A DNA stretch of 64,000 nt from Pyrenopolyporus hunteri (taxonomy: Eukaryota; Ascomycota; Sordariomycetes; Xylariales; Hypoxylaceae): positions 930,001 through 994,000 of the forward strand of contig CADCXC010000014.1 in the NCBI GenBank assembly GCA_902806595.1, written 5' to 3'. The notes under the pieces are model-generated. The model had not been told where the DNA came from, did no database searches, and worked only from the letters and a program-made list of their open reading frames with translations. The position numbers were made by a program, and so were the translations under genes. Below, piece after piece: positions 54,133-64,000 of this stretch (positions within the stretch are counted from its first letter, which is position 1; the number at the start of each line of letters is the position of its first letter).

Positions 54133-56693
54133 ATGGCCATTGATGTCGAGGAGCTCCTTATCCAACCTTTCCGGGAAGTGGTGGAGCGGGGAAAGGAAGC
54201 CATTGCTAATGCCGAGGCTGTGGTGAGCGCTGACGGGGTGGACCGGGACGACTCCGATCCGTCAAACGGACAAGATGTGACCGACATGCTCAAGACGGCA
54301 CGCTCGCTGGTGAAAGAAGGTGAACGAGCCTTGCAGAGGCTATTGCCACTATGGAGAGAACGCGTCGACAAGTACGGTGATGCATTTACGGAAGCTATGC
54401 GACAAAATGGTGAATCTCTACCTACTAATACCGTCCGAGCTCGCGATAAGCCGTCGCTACTCTAACCGGAGCTCCGCCTAGAGGATTTAACTAACGCCAC
54501 ATTTGTAGATCAGATTCTCGATAATCAAAGGCGGCTAGAAGACCTACTTTACGACTTAGATGACTTCGTCCAGGTTGATACGTTCGACCGCGGGAGATTC
54601 GCGGACGTCCAAGCAGCGTCCAAGTCGTTCGCTCTAACTCTTATGGAAACTATCAAGAGGTTGCACATCGAGGAGAACGTACCGCCGACGCCGTCTCTTC
54701 CACCCTGGGTGCAGCCATTATTACCACAGGGTTCGAGTAACAAAGGCCGTAACAACACGGGGTCTTCTACTCCTGTGCGACCCGGCGAAAATGCTGGTGT
54801 GAGTGGCATGAGCACTCCGACTCGACGGCCGTCTAGTCCCGACATCTTGGGAGCAGAGCGTGATTTCATTAGCCTGGTGACTGGACCTCCCAGCGTCCCA
54901 CCTCCGAACCCCAGGACCTCAGCCTGGGTTAGCGAACAGACGACTGCGGCTAAATTATGGCCTCGTCATAATTCGATCCCCGAAGACGACTACTTCGTAT
55001 CACCAATTATCTTCAACAATCTTGACAGCCTTACCCTGCACGGCCGAGAGACGCCGGTGCCGGCTGCCGCGCCTAAAAGCCCGGATACGTCGTATAGCAG
55101 GATATCCTGGTATACTAGCACCGGTAGTTACGCCTCAGGCCCTATGGACAGGACATCCGTCCATATCCCTACGAGCGAGCAGAGGACAACATCGCTTGCC
55201 AAGCCTATGCCGGATCCGCCCGCAACCCATGAACCAAGCGAGCCCGAGCTACCACCGTTTCCGAGTGCACCGGCCTACGAAGACGGCCTCATACCTGCCA
55301 GGGAATTATTTACGTCGCGGAAACTTTCGTTTTCCGGCTACCAGATCGGATTGGACAGTAGCCTTTACATACAGAAGAGCTTATGCGCGGGCGCGCAGAC
55401 GTACCGACACAAGGGGCGCAAAGCTGCTACCAGGGCCGTGATGGAATATGTAAGCGTGATCGTCCACTTTGCGCGCTAGAAATATGTGGAGAAGTGATTT
55501 GTGATAGGAGAGCGTGTGCGATCTCTACTAATACCGCGTAATAGGGGACCAGGCGGAGCATCGCTCGATGTACGGAGTGCGAGTTTGCGCAAAACCTACT
55601 GGAAGTAGAACTCGACGATGCATTGGATCGTAAGCGAACCCTTCGAATAACGCGAGGTTCTACGGCTGACTCTGAAACCCTTCGCAGCGAGTGGGAACTT
55701 TAGCAAAGTCGGCGTGTTGTATCGCCTCCGTTTCCTGTATAAATCGCACCTGGCCTCTTCGTCGGCATTCACGATGCAATTTGGTTGCCTGTTCTGCGTG
55801 GAAAGAGGACAGACGGTCTACGCTGACGACGCTACGGTTTTTACGTCTCAAGAGCAGTTATTTAGACACTTGGCGCGCCACCCTCAGCCCCTGCCGGAAG
55901 TCTCCGGGATTGTGGTCCTGTACGGAGAGGTCCCTAAGAATGACCCTAGTGCCGAGGACTACGACCTTCACTTCCCGAATCCGCCTGTGGCTAGTAACCT
56001 CCCAGATGCCGATACCCTAGCGAAGTTGCCGATGGCCCGGGCCGTCAAGAGCCACATTAAACGATACGGACGTGACTTGGCGGACCCGGACGGCAATCCG
56101 GACCGGGTTCTAAAGTTCTTAGAAGGCGCTCGCATTGTGGGCCTCGAGTTTCCAGAGAAATGGAAGGGCAAGTGGTGTACCGGATGGCACGACGGTCAAT
56201 GGGGCTCGTTCCCTGCGAAGAATGTCGTTCTGGAAGCGCCTTCAAACCCTCCGGGACCGAGTGGGGGCACCAGCGGCTTGTCCGTCACGACTCGTTGGAA
56301 GTGGGACGTGAAAGATGCATCGGCTGGCTGGCTGGCGGTTGATAAGGACGAGACTCTGTCTAACGTTACTTGTATGTCCCTAGCCCGGATCATCCCTAAC
56401 AGATATCATATATTTCCCCTATACGCATACCTCGTATCGATCTAGTAGCTAACCATGATTACTCTCGCGTAGGGCTCGACCAAGACGACTGGTGCTGGTT
56501 CGGGACGAAGAAGAACGGCAAGTCCGGACTTTTCCCACGGTCTCACGTTAAGCCCGAGTCGCTGAGAGGGAGCGACGGCCAGAGCGGAGAGGGAGAGGAT
56601 GAAGAGTCATTACCTAAAGCTAAGAAGCAGGGAGTTTTTGCTCTACCTACTATAAAGATGCGCAGAATGACCATGGGCAGCAATGCATCTTGA
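54133..56693 (+). CDS. SH3-type adaptor-like protein (5 exons)
   Basis: Large adaptor-like protein of a fungal type that ends in an SH3-like domain. Exons are 54133-54409, 54482-55449, 55545-55629, 55688-56371 and 56473-56693; 744 residues. The first 160 residues are helical (coiled-coil-like, EELLIQPFREVVERGKEAIA; DQILDNQRRLEDLLYDLDDF). A long Pro/Ser/Thr-rich disordered part follows. Then come a Cys-bearing block (RCTECEFAQNLLEVELDD, FGCLFC, LFRHLARHPQPLP) and a tandem of small beta-domains with EFPEKWKGKWCTGWHDG and WLAVDKDETLSNVTWLDQDD, ending KSGLFPRSHV as SH3 domains do. The in-frame stop at 54463 lies inside intron 1, and stops at 55477 and later inside intron 2. The reader should note that the part around exon 2's end (55340-55449) looks weakly conserved. 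Confidence 0.75.
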
Positions 56694-58028
56694 TATTTCC
56701 GCAACGGGATATTCATCCCGGGGGGTTCAAAGGGACGGTGGGAGTTCAATACGGCCAATTCGATGTTTCTATAATTATACCCAGGATTATCAAAGTGGGT
56801 GAGCTTTCTTCATCAGGTAGCCAGGTACCTAATATACTCGAAGATGAGAATACTTATATGGGTATCTACCGAGGTATTCAATCCTTATGGCATGAGATGG
56901 TGAAGAATGTAGGTATCTTGTAATAGGGTAAGCAGGCGAGGTACGTAGACACGTACGCATAGGAAGACAGTGTCTACTAGATTTATACGGTCCTTTATAC
57001 TATGCTCTCCTATTACAGCATCCTTGTGTGGAAGGTGACCCGCTTATTAAAAGTTATAGGTACCTGGTACCTACCTGTAATATTGTGGCGCTCCTTGGCC
57101 TGCTCGGTACGTACTGACGCTAAAGTAACAAGCTTTGAATACGATGACATCAACAGATCTCTTATTCCTTGGTCCTCGGTCTTCAGCTCTAAAACTAATA
57201 TTCGAAGGACAACGGCCAAGTCTGGTCTGACACTTATATGATCGAGATTCTAGCCGCACGCAGAGCCGTTAGCTTCTAGTGGAACAAAAGAAAGACTAGA
57301 CATTCCGCAAGCCCCTTTTCTGGTTTGAAACTAGTAAGGCTCATCACTGATATACCTACCTACCTACCTGCCTAGGTACATATCAATACCTAGTTTGTGG
57401 CGTGCCCAGGCCCGGTGTAGCCAGCTACGTCATAGTTGTATTACGCAATGGCCACAATACGTGGGACGTGAAGCTCTGAGCAGGCGCTAGGGCAAGACGA
57501 TACTTTGGATACCTACCTACCTACCTAGCAGGCTTCTTGAATTGCAAGTAATACTTATAGGGGCCCCTCCCTTGCTGGCGGTTGGATGAAGTACCCTTCT
57601 ACCTCACAGATAGGGTCGAAGTACATGCATGGCAGGGCAGCTTGGAGGGATTACCTACATAATGTAGTCGATGCATACCTAACCAGTAGACTTGTACCTA
57701 TGATATCGCAGCTGCCCCGACCCAAGGGGCGGACTTGGTAAGTTCTGGCTTGTGACGGTAAACAAAAGGAAACAGTGACGTGATACATTCTGGCGACTCC
57801 ATCATCCTTCATCATCATACATTTCTCAACTCCATCCCAACTCCGCAACCCTCTCTACCTTTTTACGTACTTAACAAAACCAGCCGTTCTTCCATTTCTC
57901 ACGATATCTATTTTCGTCCACCGTTACTGGTACCTAATTCTCTCATATAGGGCAATCGATTTGAAAAGTAGAAGCAACAAAGCCGTAATCGCGGAATCGA
58001 GTCTATACCTATAAGAATCCAAACCGTC
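56694..58028. other. Intergenic and Ish1/Msc1 promoter
   Basis: Includes a STRE-like palindrome AGGGGCCCCT at 57559-57568 and a CRE/ATF-like TGACGTGA at 57776-57783, plus several CCTACCTACCTA runs at 57354-57375 and 57512-57530. No gene is supported. Confidence 0.5.
57776..57783. promoter_or_regulatory. CRE/ATF-like site TGACGTGA
   Basis: One CRE-type octamer about 250 bases upstream of the Ish1/Msc1 gene. Fission yeast ish1 is a stress gene under the Spc1 MAP kinase and Atf1, which binds TGACGT; the parallel here is inference. Confidence 0.4.
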
Positions 58029-59948
58029 ATGAGGTGGCTATCGACCGTCCTCACCATCGGCCTGGCGGCTGACGCCGTCGTAGGTAGCAATTGGTTTAGT
58101 AAAGCAGGTAAGCTACTTATTCCAACAGTCTCTCCTCTCTTATCATCCGCTAACATGATGAAATAAACGAACAGCCTACAACAAATGGCATGAGACCGAG
58201 CTAGAACGATGGCTCTCCGATAACGATATCCCCTACCCTACTCCCGCCGATCGCAAAGATCTCGAGAACCTAATCCAGAAGAACTGGGACTCTTACGCCG
58301 TTGCTCCTTATAAGAATTGGGACACGGACAAGCTTACGGCGTATCTGAAATCTAAGGGCATAGAGACGAAGGACTCCGCAAAGTCGAACAAGGATGCTCT
58401 ACTTTCTCAAGTAGCAAACGTTTGGTATGAGACGGAGGATAAGGCTCAGACGGCCTGGACAAACGTTCACGAATGGATTTTGGATACTTGGTCAGACAGC
58501 GCTCTAAAGGCGTTCGCCGATAAGCATGGCATCCCAGGTAGAAACACTTATTAGCTCCTTTCTTCCAATAATTCGCTAACATGGTCGATAGTCCCCCAGC
58601 CTCGAACTCGTGATACTCTCCTCCAAAAAGTCCGCGAAAACTATGAAGCAGTAGCGAAGAAGGCTGGAGAGACCGCTTCTTACCCTGGCGATTGGCTCTA
58701 TGAGACATGGTCCGAGTCCGACTTGAAGGAGTGGTTAGACACCCACGGGTTTCCTGCACCTCAGATCACTGACGTAAGAGACCTAAGTGGAAATTTCTCA
58801 TTTAACACATTAGACTAACGCTTCTGAACCCGTAGCGTAACCGATTGATCGCCATGGTCCGCCGCAACTCGCGTCTGGCCTATCTGAGGATGCAAGAACA
58901 GAAGGCTACAGCTTCTGCTAGCGCCAGCGCTGCCTATGCTACGCTTACCGATAAGCTCATTGACGCTTGGGGCGAGTCTCAACTGAAGGAATTCTGCGAC
59001 AAGAATGGAATCAATGGTAGGTAGCTGTTGGTCTAATTTACTATCATTAGCTAATGAAATGGGTAGTTCCACAGGGTAGCAAGACCAACGAGCTGCGTGC
59101 TCTTGTCCGGAAACACCGCGCCCAGATTCTCGGCGACAACGTTTCTGCGTCGGCTACAAGCGCTTTCGGAGCTGCTACTAGCAAAGCCGGTAACCAGTAT
59201 GCCAAAGCTACTAACGACGCTAGCCTTGCCGCTCAAGACGCCTTCGATAAAGCTGTCGGCACCTGGTCTGAGAGCCGCCTGAAGGCATACCTAGATGCTC
59301 GCGGAGTCCCCGTGCCCCAAGGATCCAAGACCGATGAGCTTCGCGCCTTGGTGCGAAAGAACGCCCACAAGGCCGCTCACCCCTACAGCGCATGGACTTG
59401 GGATGACCTCTCATACGATAACCTCAAGAAGTACCTAGCGAGCAGCGGTAACGCTGCAGCTAAGAAGGTTGCTGATAGCAGCTCCGCTACCCGGGACGAG
59501 CTCGTGGAGGCTGCGCAGTCTGCTTACTCGTCCGCTTCGAGTGCTGGTGGTAATACCTATGCTTCTGCTACGAGCTACCTCGCCCAAGCCACGGATGCGG
59601 CTAAGAAGAGCACTTTTGACACGTGGAGCGAGAGCGAGCTGAAGGCGTACTTGGACAGCTATGGCGTGGTGAGTCTACTTCATTCATCACATTCGGATTA
59701 TCCTAGATAAGCGGGCGCTAACCTGGATTTTATAGCCCGTCCCCCAGGGTTCCACCCTCAACGAACTGCGCGCCGAGGCCCGCAAGCAGTCGACCTACTT
59801 CAAGTACGGCACAACCAACCCGGCCTCCACCGCCTTCGCCAAGCTCGGCGAGACCGCCCAGGGCGCGTACCAGTGGGTCATGGCGCACCTGTTCGCTGGA
59901 TCCGAAGTTGCAAAGAGGAAGGCCGAACATGTCAAGGAAGAGCTGTGA
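58029..59948 (+). CDS. ISH1: Ish1/Msc1 family stress protein with HeH/LEM-like repeats (6 exons)
   Basis: Member of the Ish1/Msc1 family (nuclear-envelope or secretory-pathway stress proteins; the yeast homologue is named for meiotic recombination). Exons are 58029-58107, 58175-58537, 58592-58773, 58836-59016, 59067-59668 and 59736-59948; 539 residues. An N-terminal signal peptide (LSTVLTIGLAADAVVGS) is followed by at least six copies of a helix-extended loop-helix repeat recognisable as W-S/T-x5-LKA/EYLD/A...G-x-P-VPQ (for example TWSESRLKAYLDARGVPVPQ, TWSESDLKEWLDTHGFPAPQ). The exon ends fall repeatedly inside the repeat, after G(I/V)P or N. The last exon ends in a charged helix RKAEHVKEEL. 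Repeat count and layout are typical; DNA binding is only inferred from the fold. Confidence 0.93.
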
Positions 59949-62522
59949 GGATCCTTATGCCTTTCAAGTTCTAGTGTGTGGGTAAGATAAAAGCACAAGT
60001 GTAATGTGCTTCGGGGCGGGCGTAGGAACGGACGGTCCAGCCGTGCGACATATATACGCCGTGCGATGCCATGTTTCGACGAGAAGATTGGGGGTGGTAA
60101 AATAGGTATGCGCCGACGCGTAGGGAGTTTTGCAAGGCAAAGGAGATAGATGTAAGTTCAGGATTGAATACGATACGATACTGCGAAGTGGATAAGGCAA
60201 TTACGCTTTTTGAGTTCCCCCTTTTTTCCTCTCTTGGGAGTTAGTCAGCCAATAAGGAAAAGGGGGGCGGGGGAGGCAAAGGGTCAGCACAACGCACGTC
60301 ACGCCCTTCTTATCTCAAATGTCTAGTCTATAATTAATATTGTGGTACTAGTCTCATAAGTCTTGTTATTCTTTTTACTCTTCTAGTATCCTATGGCGAA
60401 CCATCAACTTCGAGGGCTATTTTCTCGAGACGAAGACCAAGAAGAGACCATTCATGGTCGATGTGTCCATTTCCCGTCTGCCCAACTCCCCGTACCATTC
60501 GAGTTCCCTTCCCCCTTAATCCTTCCTAGATGGGGTACTTTGCTGGGAGGGAATAGGCCAGTTCGATCCTAGCGTATCGCGTTCCTCTCCTTCCTCCGGC
60601 TCCCTGGCATGTAGGTAGGTGTCGATGCTAGGGCGAGCATGGCTTGGAGCTCGCAGCGGGCCAACCCCGGAACCAATATCGGTATCCTTCCATAGAGCTA
60701 CTACGCCGTTTTTACGGCGCTTTGAGAACCCCCCCACGCCCTGGTTTTGGTATGACGTGTTTCGGGGGAGGGAATGAAAAGATGAAAAGATAGGGAGAAG
60801 ATGAAAATAAAGGGCCGTCTTGTCATTGAGTTTTATATATAGGTAGGCGCGTGAAATGACGCTTTTAGCTGCGTGTTATGGGCGTAGGGGATGCGATGCG
60901 ATGCAGAGATCGTATTAACCGCCCTACTAATAACTATAATAACATTGGAGGGAACGTTCGACGACGAGATGTCTACATCGAAAAATTGTCATTCTATCAT
61001 CCATGAAAAGCTTTAGCCACCCCGAACGTGATAAAATGTTTCTGGACGTTAGATTTAAGATTTAATAGGGGGAATTGTGTTGATGTAACCTGAAAGCGTC
61101 GGTCTGGCCCCTTGATCTTCTGCTAGCATTGCGAAGGAAAGAGGTAAGATATGCTAGTGGCTAAAGGCTCCAAGGAACATTTTGCCCTCAAGATGATGAT
61201 AAGAAAAGGAGGTGTTTCTCGTTCTACCCAATTCCGCACAAGGTGGTGATTAGTTTTAGTCATGAATATAACTAACACCTTGATATATCTCTTCAGGAAG
61301 ATAGGATCGAACGTCCACTCTTAAAAGCGAACCGAAAACATCAACTCTAAGACAGTAATGTCGTAACGGAGGTGGAATTAAGTACGAGACAATCATCAAA
61401 GCTCTAGTATATGACTGAGAGAAGAGTTTGGGATTGTGATTGGGACAAACAAGACGATGAATTGTAAGGGCACCTGTAGGTGGGTAAGAAAACAAATCTG
61501 ATTCCATGTTTCGTAGTGTGAAGGGGAAATCAACGGTGGAAACTAAAACTATGCTTGTTTGACTTATAACCCGATGGAATAATATCCCGTAGGATCCTCT
61601 AAGAAAATGTAGGTACTTACCTCCGTATGGCCATATGATTTTCCGATGTTCTCCGCCAACTTCAGACTAGTATTTGTGTTTGGAATATTCTTGTTGAGGG
61701 CAATATCGTTTAGGGGTTCGAAGCACACTAACTTCTCTTCAGTGCAACGTTAGATTAAGATAATGCCACCAGAAGAAGTCGAAATGGCGGATTGTTAACG
61801 TCTACGCACGTATGAAGTATGGGACAGCGCGGGGAGCGTATCCCCCCTATTTAGACTGAGCACTGGAGCGGGCGGACACCGGGGTTATGAAATTAGTTTT
61901 TATGAGTCTATGGAATAGTATCATGCGTGACTTTGCGAATAGCACCGTCCCCTCAATAGGGCCGAGACTGCTGAATTAGTCGTACCTTTCGGCAGGACTA
62001 CGGACAGGACGTCTCTTAATTATGGCCCGATCAAACATTGTCCTCTACAAATGATGAATATCAGGCACCAACATTGTCTATGGCCATCTGGGTAAGCATA
62101 AAAGCTTGCTTTTTGGCTTGCAATTCTGCGTAATCTGATCGGTCGCCTCATGATAGGATGTGTCTCGGAGGTAATGATAAGCCCTAGCTTCCAGTTTTCA
62201 AAATGCCCTTGGCTAGACTGGCATTCCCGCGAAACTCCTGTTACATTGGTTGAGAGGCATGGCTATGGGTGGGAATTTATATGTCCGGCCACGGCCAGCC
62301 CGAATCAGATGCCAATATAATCCGAACTCACTGGAAGATCCGTGTTAGAAGGTTGCAGATACGGGTGATTGATTTGGACGAAAAAGAGTCAAATGATAAG
62401 GAAATATATTGAGGTTTGGATTGTATTTTTTTAATGGCCAGGGAATGACCTATTGGAATAGGCCACACCGTCCATCTGCGTCTTTTGGTAGTGTTGTCGG
62501 GCGAGGGGTGATGCGCAAAGGA
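59949..62522. other. Gene-free stretch
   Basis: About 2.6 kb between two convergent genes with no supportable gene. Contains G-rich and A-rich low-complexity runs near 60255-60275 and 60770-60810, and a GATGCGATGCGATGC run near 60892. Confidence 0.45.
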
Positions 62523-64000
62523 TCAGATTCTGAGAACGTCTAGTTCTGGAACGCTCCTCTGTCGCTTATGACCCATATGGTGCTCCGACGATGCTTTCCT
62601 CTTCTGCGACATGGTAGAGAGGGGGCTGCTAGCTAATTCGGGAGGCATCTTCTTCTGTTTTCGCATGGGAGAAATGGGAACGTTGGTAGTAGCGATGCGC
62701 CCATCCTTGATGCCGCGAAGTGTGCCTTCAAAATAAGGGCCGGAGAACGCAAGCGACTCTCGGGTAGCTTTGCTACGGCTAATCAACTGATGATTTGCTT
62801 GGTCTCGGCGGAATGCGCCAACAATGTTGGCGTTATGTTGGAAGTGATCTAGGAGGGATGCTACATCGCTGGACGCAGTGCTGGGACGACCTGGCGTACG
62901 ACCAGGGGTGCAGAAAATTGGATCGTCGGCCTCATCTTGCTCGAGTATCTTTTCATCGTCTGATGACTCTCCGTCGTCTTCCAGAGTGATGAAATCTTCG
63001 AGCTTGAGGTTTTTCTCTGCTTCATCGACAACTTGATCGTCTGAATCAGAGGTATCGGGTACATTCCCGTCAGTTGTCTGAGAGTACCAGGCTTCGGCAG
63101 GGCCAACGGCGTGAGTATTCATAAAGTCTCCATAGGTGCTCGAGGAGATCATGCCGCTCATCATGATATTACCAGGGTTGCTAAGTATAGGGGAAGACTG
63201 GACTTGGTCGAAATACTGGAAGTTAAACTGCTCCGGAGAAAGATCAAAGCCCCTTCCTCTCATGCACTGGTGAGTGAAGATCATCATCTTGCCAGTTCTT
63301 GGATTCAAGATTGCGATGGGCTTTTTGCTCGACTTGTCGAGGTTAAATCGGCCCACGCGCGGTTGGCCACGGCGGGGCCGGATAAGAGTGACGACATCCG
63401 AATCCGAAGAATCGTCTAGTGCTTCCCGCCGAGTCTTACGTCGGACAGGTTTCTCAGGCGGGTCTTCTTCATCGGTGGTATCCCCATCGGCTAAGCAGGG
63501 GCGGATTAGCATAAACTTAGATACTCTCCGAAGTTACTCTTACTCACTTTGATATCCATCAAGGGAGACCTCATCATCCTCGGATAAATCAACCGGGGCG
63601 TTGAGGGCCGTCGAGAGCTCCTGGGTCGTCAGAGGGGTGGGAATTGGGGTGCTATCACGATCTGACAGGGATCTCATCAAAGTTTCGAAGTCAGAGTTTG
63701 GATCGTCATAGCCAAGGAAATCGTTGGCAGTCGAGGTATAATTATCCCAGAATGCTTCTGAATTAGAGGAGTCGTAAGGGTCGGGGTCATGCTCGATCTC
63801 CCGGCGAAAAGAAGGATCGAGTATGCTTTTATCAACAAAGAGGTCGGGGAAGAAGCTGTGATCAACGTCCTCGTCGGTCTCTGTAGAGTCGTCGTCTGAC
63901 GAGTCTTCGGGGATGTCGAAGCGGACACGGCGTTCGGTGCTGGTATATCCTTGGTCGATTGTGAGGTCGTCATCGGCGTCCTCGGCGTCTGCTTCGGAGG
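62523..64000 (-). CDS. Acidic nuclear protein, CRF1/IFH1-like (partial, runs off right edge)
   Basis: Incomplete at the window edge: the 5' end lies beyond 64000. Exons visible are 64000-63548 and 63490-62523 on the minus strand, joined through a GTGAGT donor and a TTAG acceptor to restore SLDGYQTDGDTTDEEDPP. Features: an acidic stretch near SSDDDSTETDEDVDHSFFPD with FFPDLFVDKSILDPSFRREI, a block like the one in fungal CRF1/IFH1 proteins that regulate ribosomal protein genes with Fhl1; later KKPIAILNPRTGKMMIFT, then an acidic-and-Ser linker, and a basic tail with QKRKASSEHHMGHKRQRS, an NLS candidate. The stop at 62523 closes the gene. The IFH1/CRF1 assignment is by resemblance of two blocks and could be wrong; nuclear location is inferred. 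Confidence 0.65.

Noticed and set aside
54463..54465. In-frame stop suggesting the SH3-type gene is broken
   Set aside because: It lies inside a 72-bp intron with GTGAAT donor, CTAAC branch and TAG acceptor; splicing restores one frame.

Overview
The window is nuclear DNA of a filamentous ascomycete (Pezizomycotina, most likely a Sordariomycete). The evidence is short GT-AG introns of about 55-270 bases, often with a CTAAC/CTAAT-like branch site; a class II hydrophobin; a 2EXR-domain protein; a lone dispersed 5S rRNA gene; and fungal forms of TFIIB, NatA, SEM1, MIX23, Ish1/Msc1 and a GT8 glycosyltransferase. I cannot fix the genus from sequence alone. There is no operon structure: each gene has its own promoter, and gene-free stretches of about 0.5-3.3 kb separate them.

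Layout. 0-11.5 kb: Mpv17/PMP22-family membrane protein (+), phosphoglycerate kinase (+), the small proteasome/TREX-2 subunit SEM1 (-) with a long GT repeat directly before its start codon, and an IML2-like protein (+). 11.5-24 kb: a gene-poor stretch with decayed-looking coding text, a GC-rich intronless D-2-hydroxyacid dehydrogenase (-), TFIIB (-), a single-pass membrane protein of unknown function (-) and a mitochondrial CoA-transferase family III protein (+). 24-37 kb: PHD-finger protein (+), intron-containing tRNA-Arg(CCG) (-), 2EXR protein (+), 5S rRNA (+), the NatA auxiliary subunit NAA15 (-), MIX23 (-) and proteasome ATPase RPT5 (+). 37-45 kb: sparse, with a class II hydrophobin (+) and a frame-broken remnant of a rhodopsin-like (PTH11/SAT4-type) membrane protein (-). 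45-64 kb: an aspartyl-protease-like membrane protein that lacks the catalytic motifs (-), a GT8 N-acetylglucosaminyltransferase (+), a 278-bp MITE-like insertion, a five-exon SH3-type protein (+), a six-exon Ish1/Msc1 protein (+), and an acidic CRF1/IFH1-like protein (-) that runs off the right edge.

Most genes are housekeeping: glycolysis, the 26S proteasome (SEM1 and RPT5), basal transcription, N-terminal acetylation and mitochondrial functions. The accessory content is the hydrophobin, the rhodopsin-like remnant, the pseudoprotease and the MITE. I see no biosynthetic gene cluster, defence island or intact autonomous transposon. The most unusual observations are the MITE-like element with 28-bp inverted ends and a 5-bp target duplication, the pseudoprotease receptor-like protein, the rhodopsin-like remnant, the GT tract abutting the SEM1 start, and a palindromic TAGGTACCTA/CCTAGG word family scattered through the intergenic DNA.
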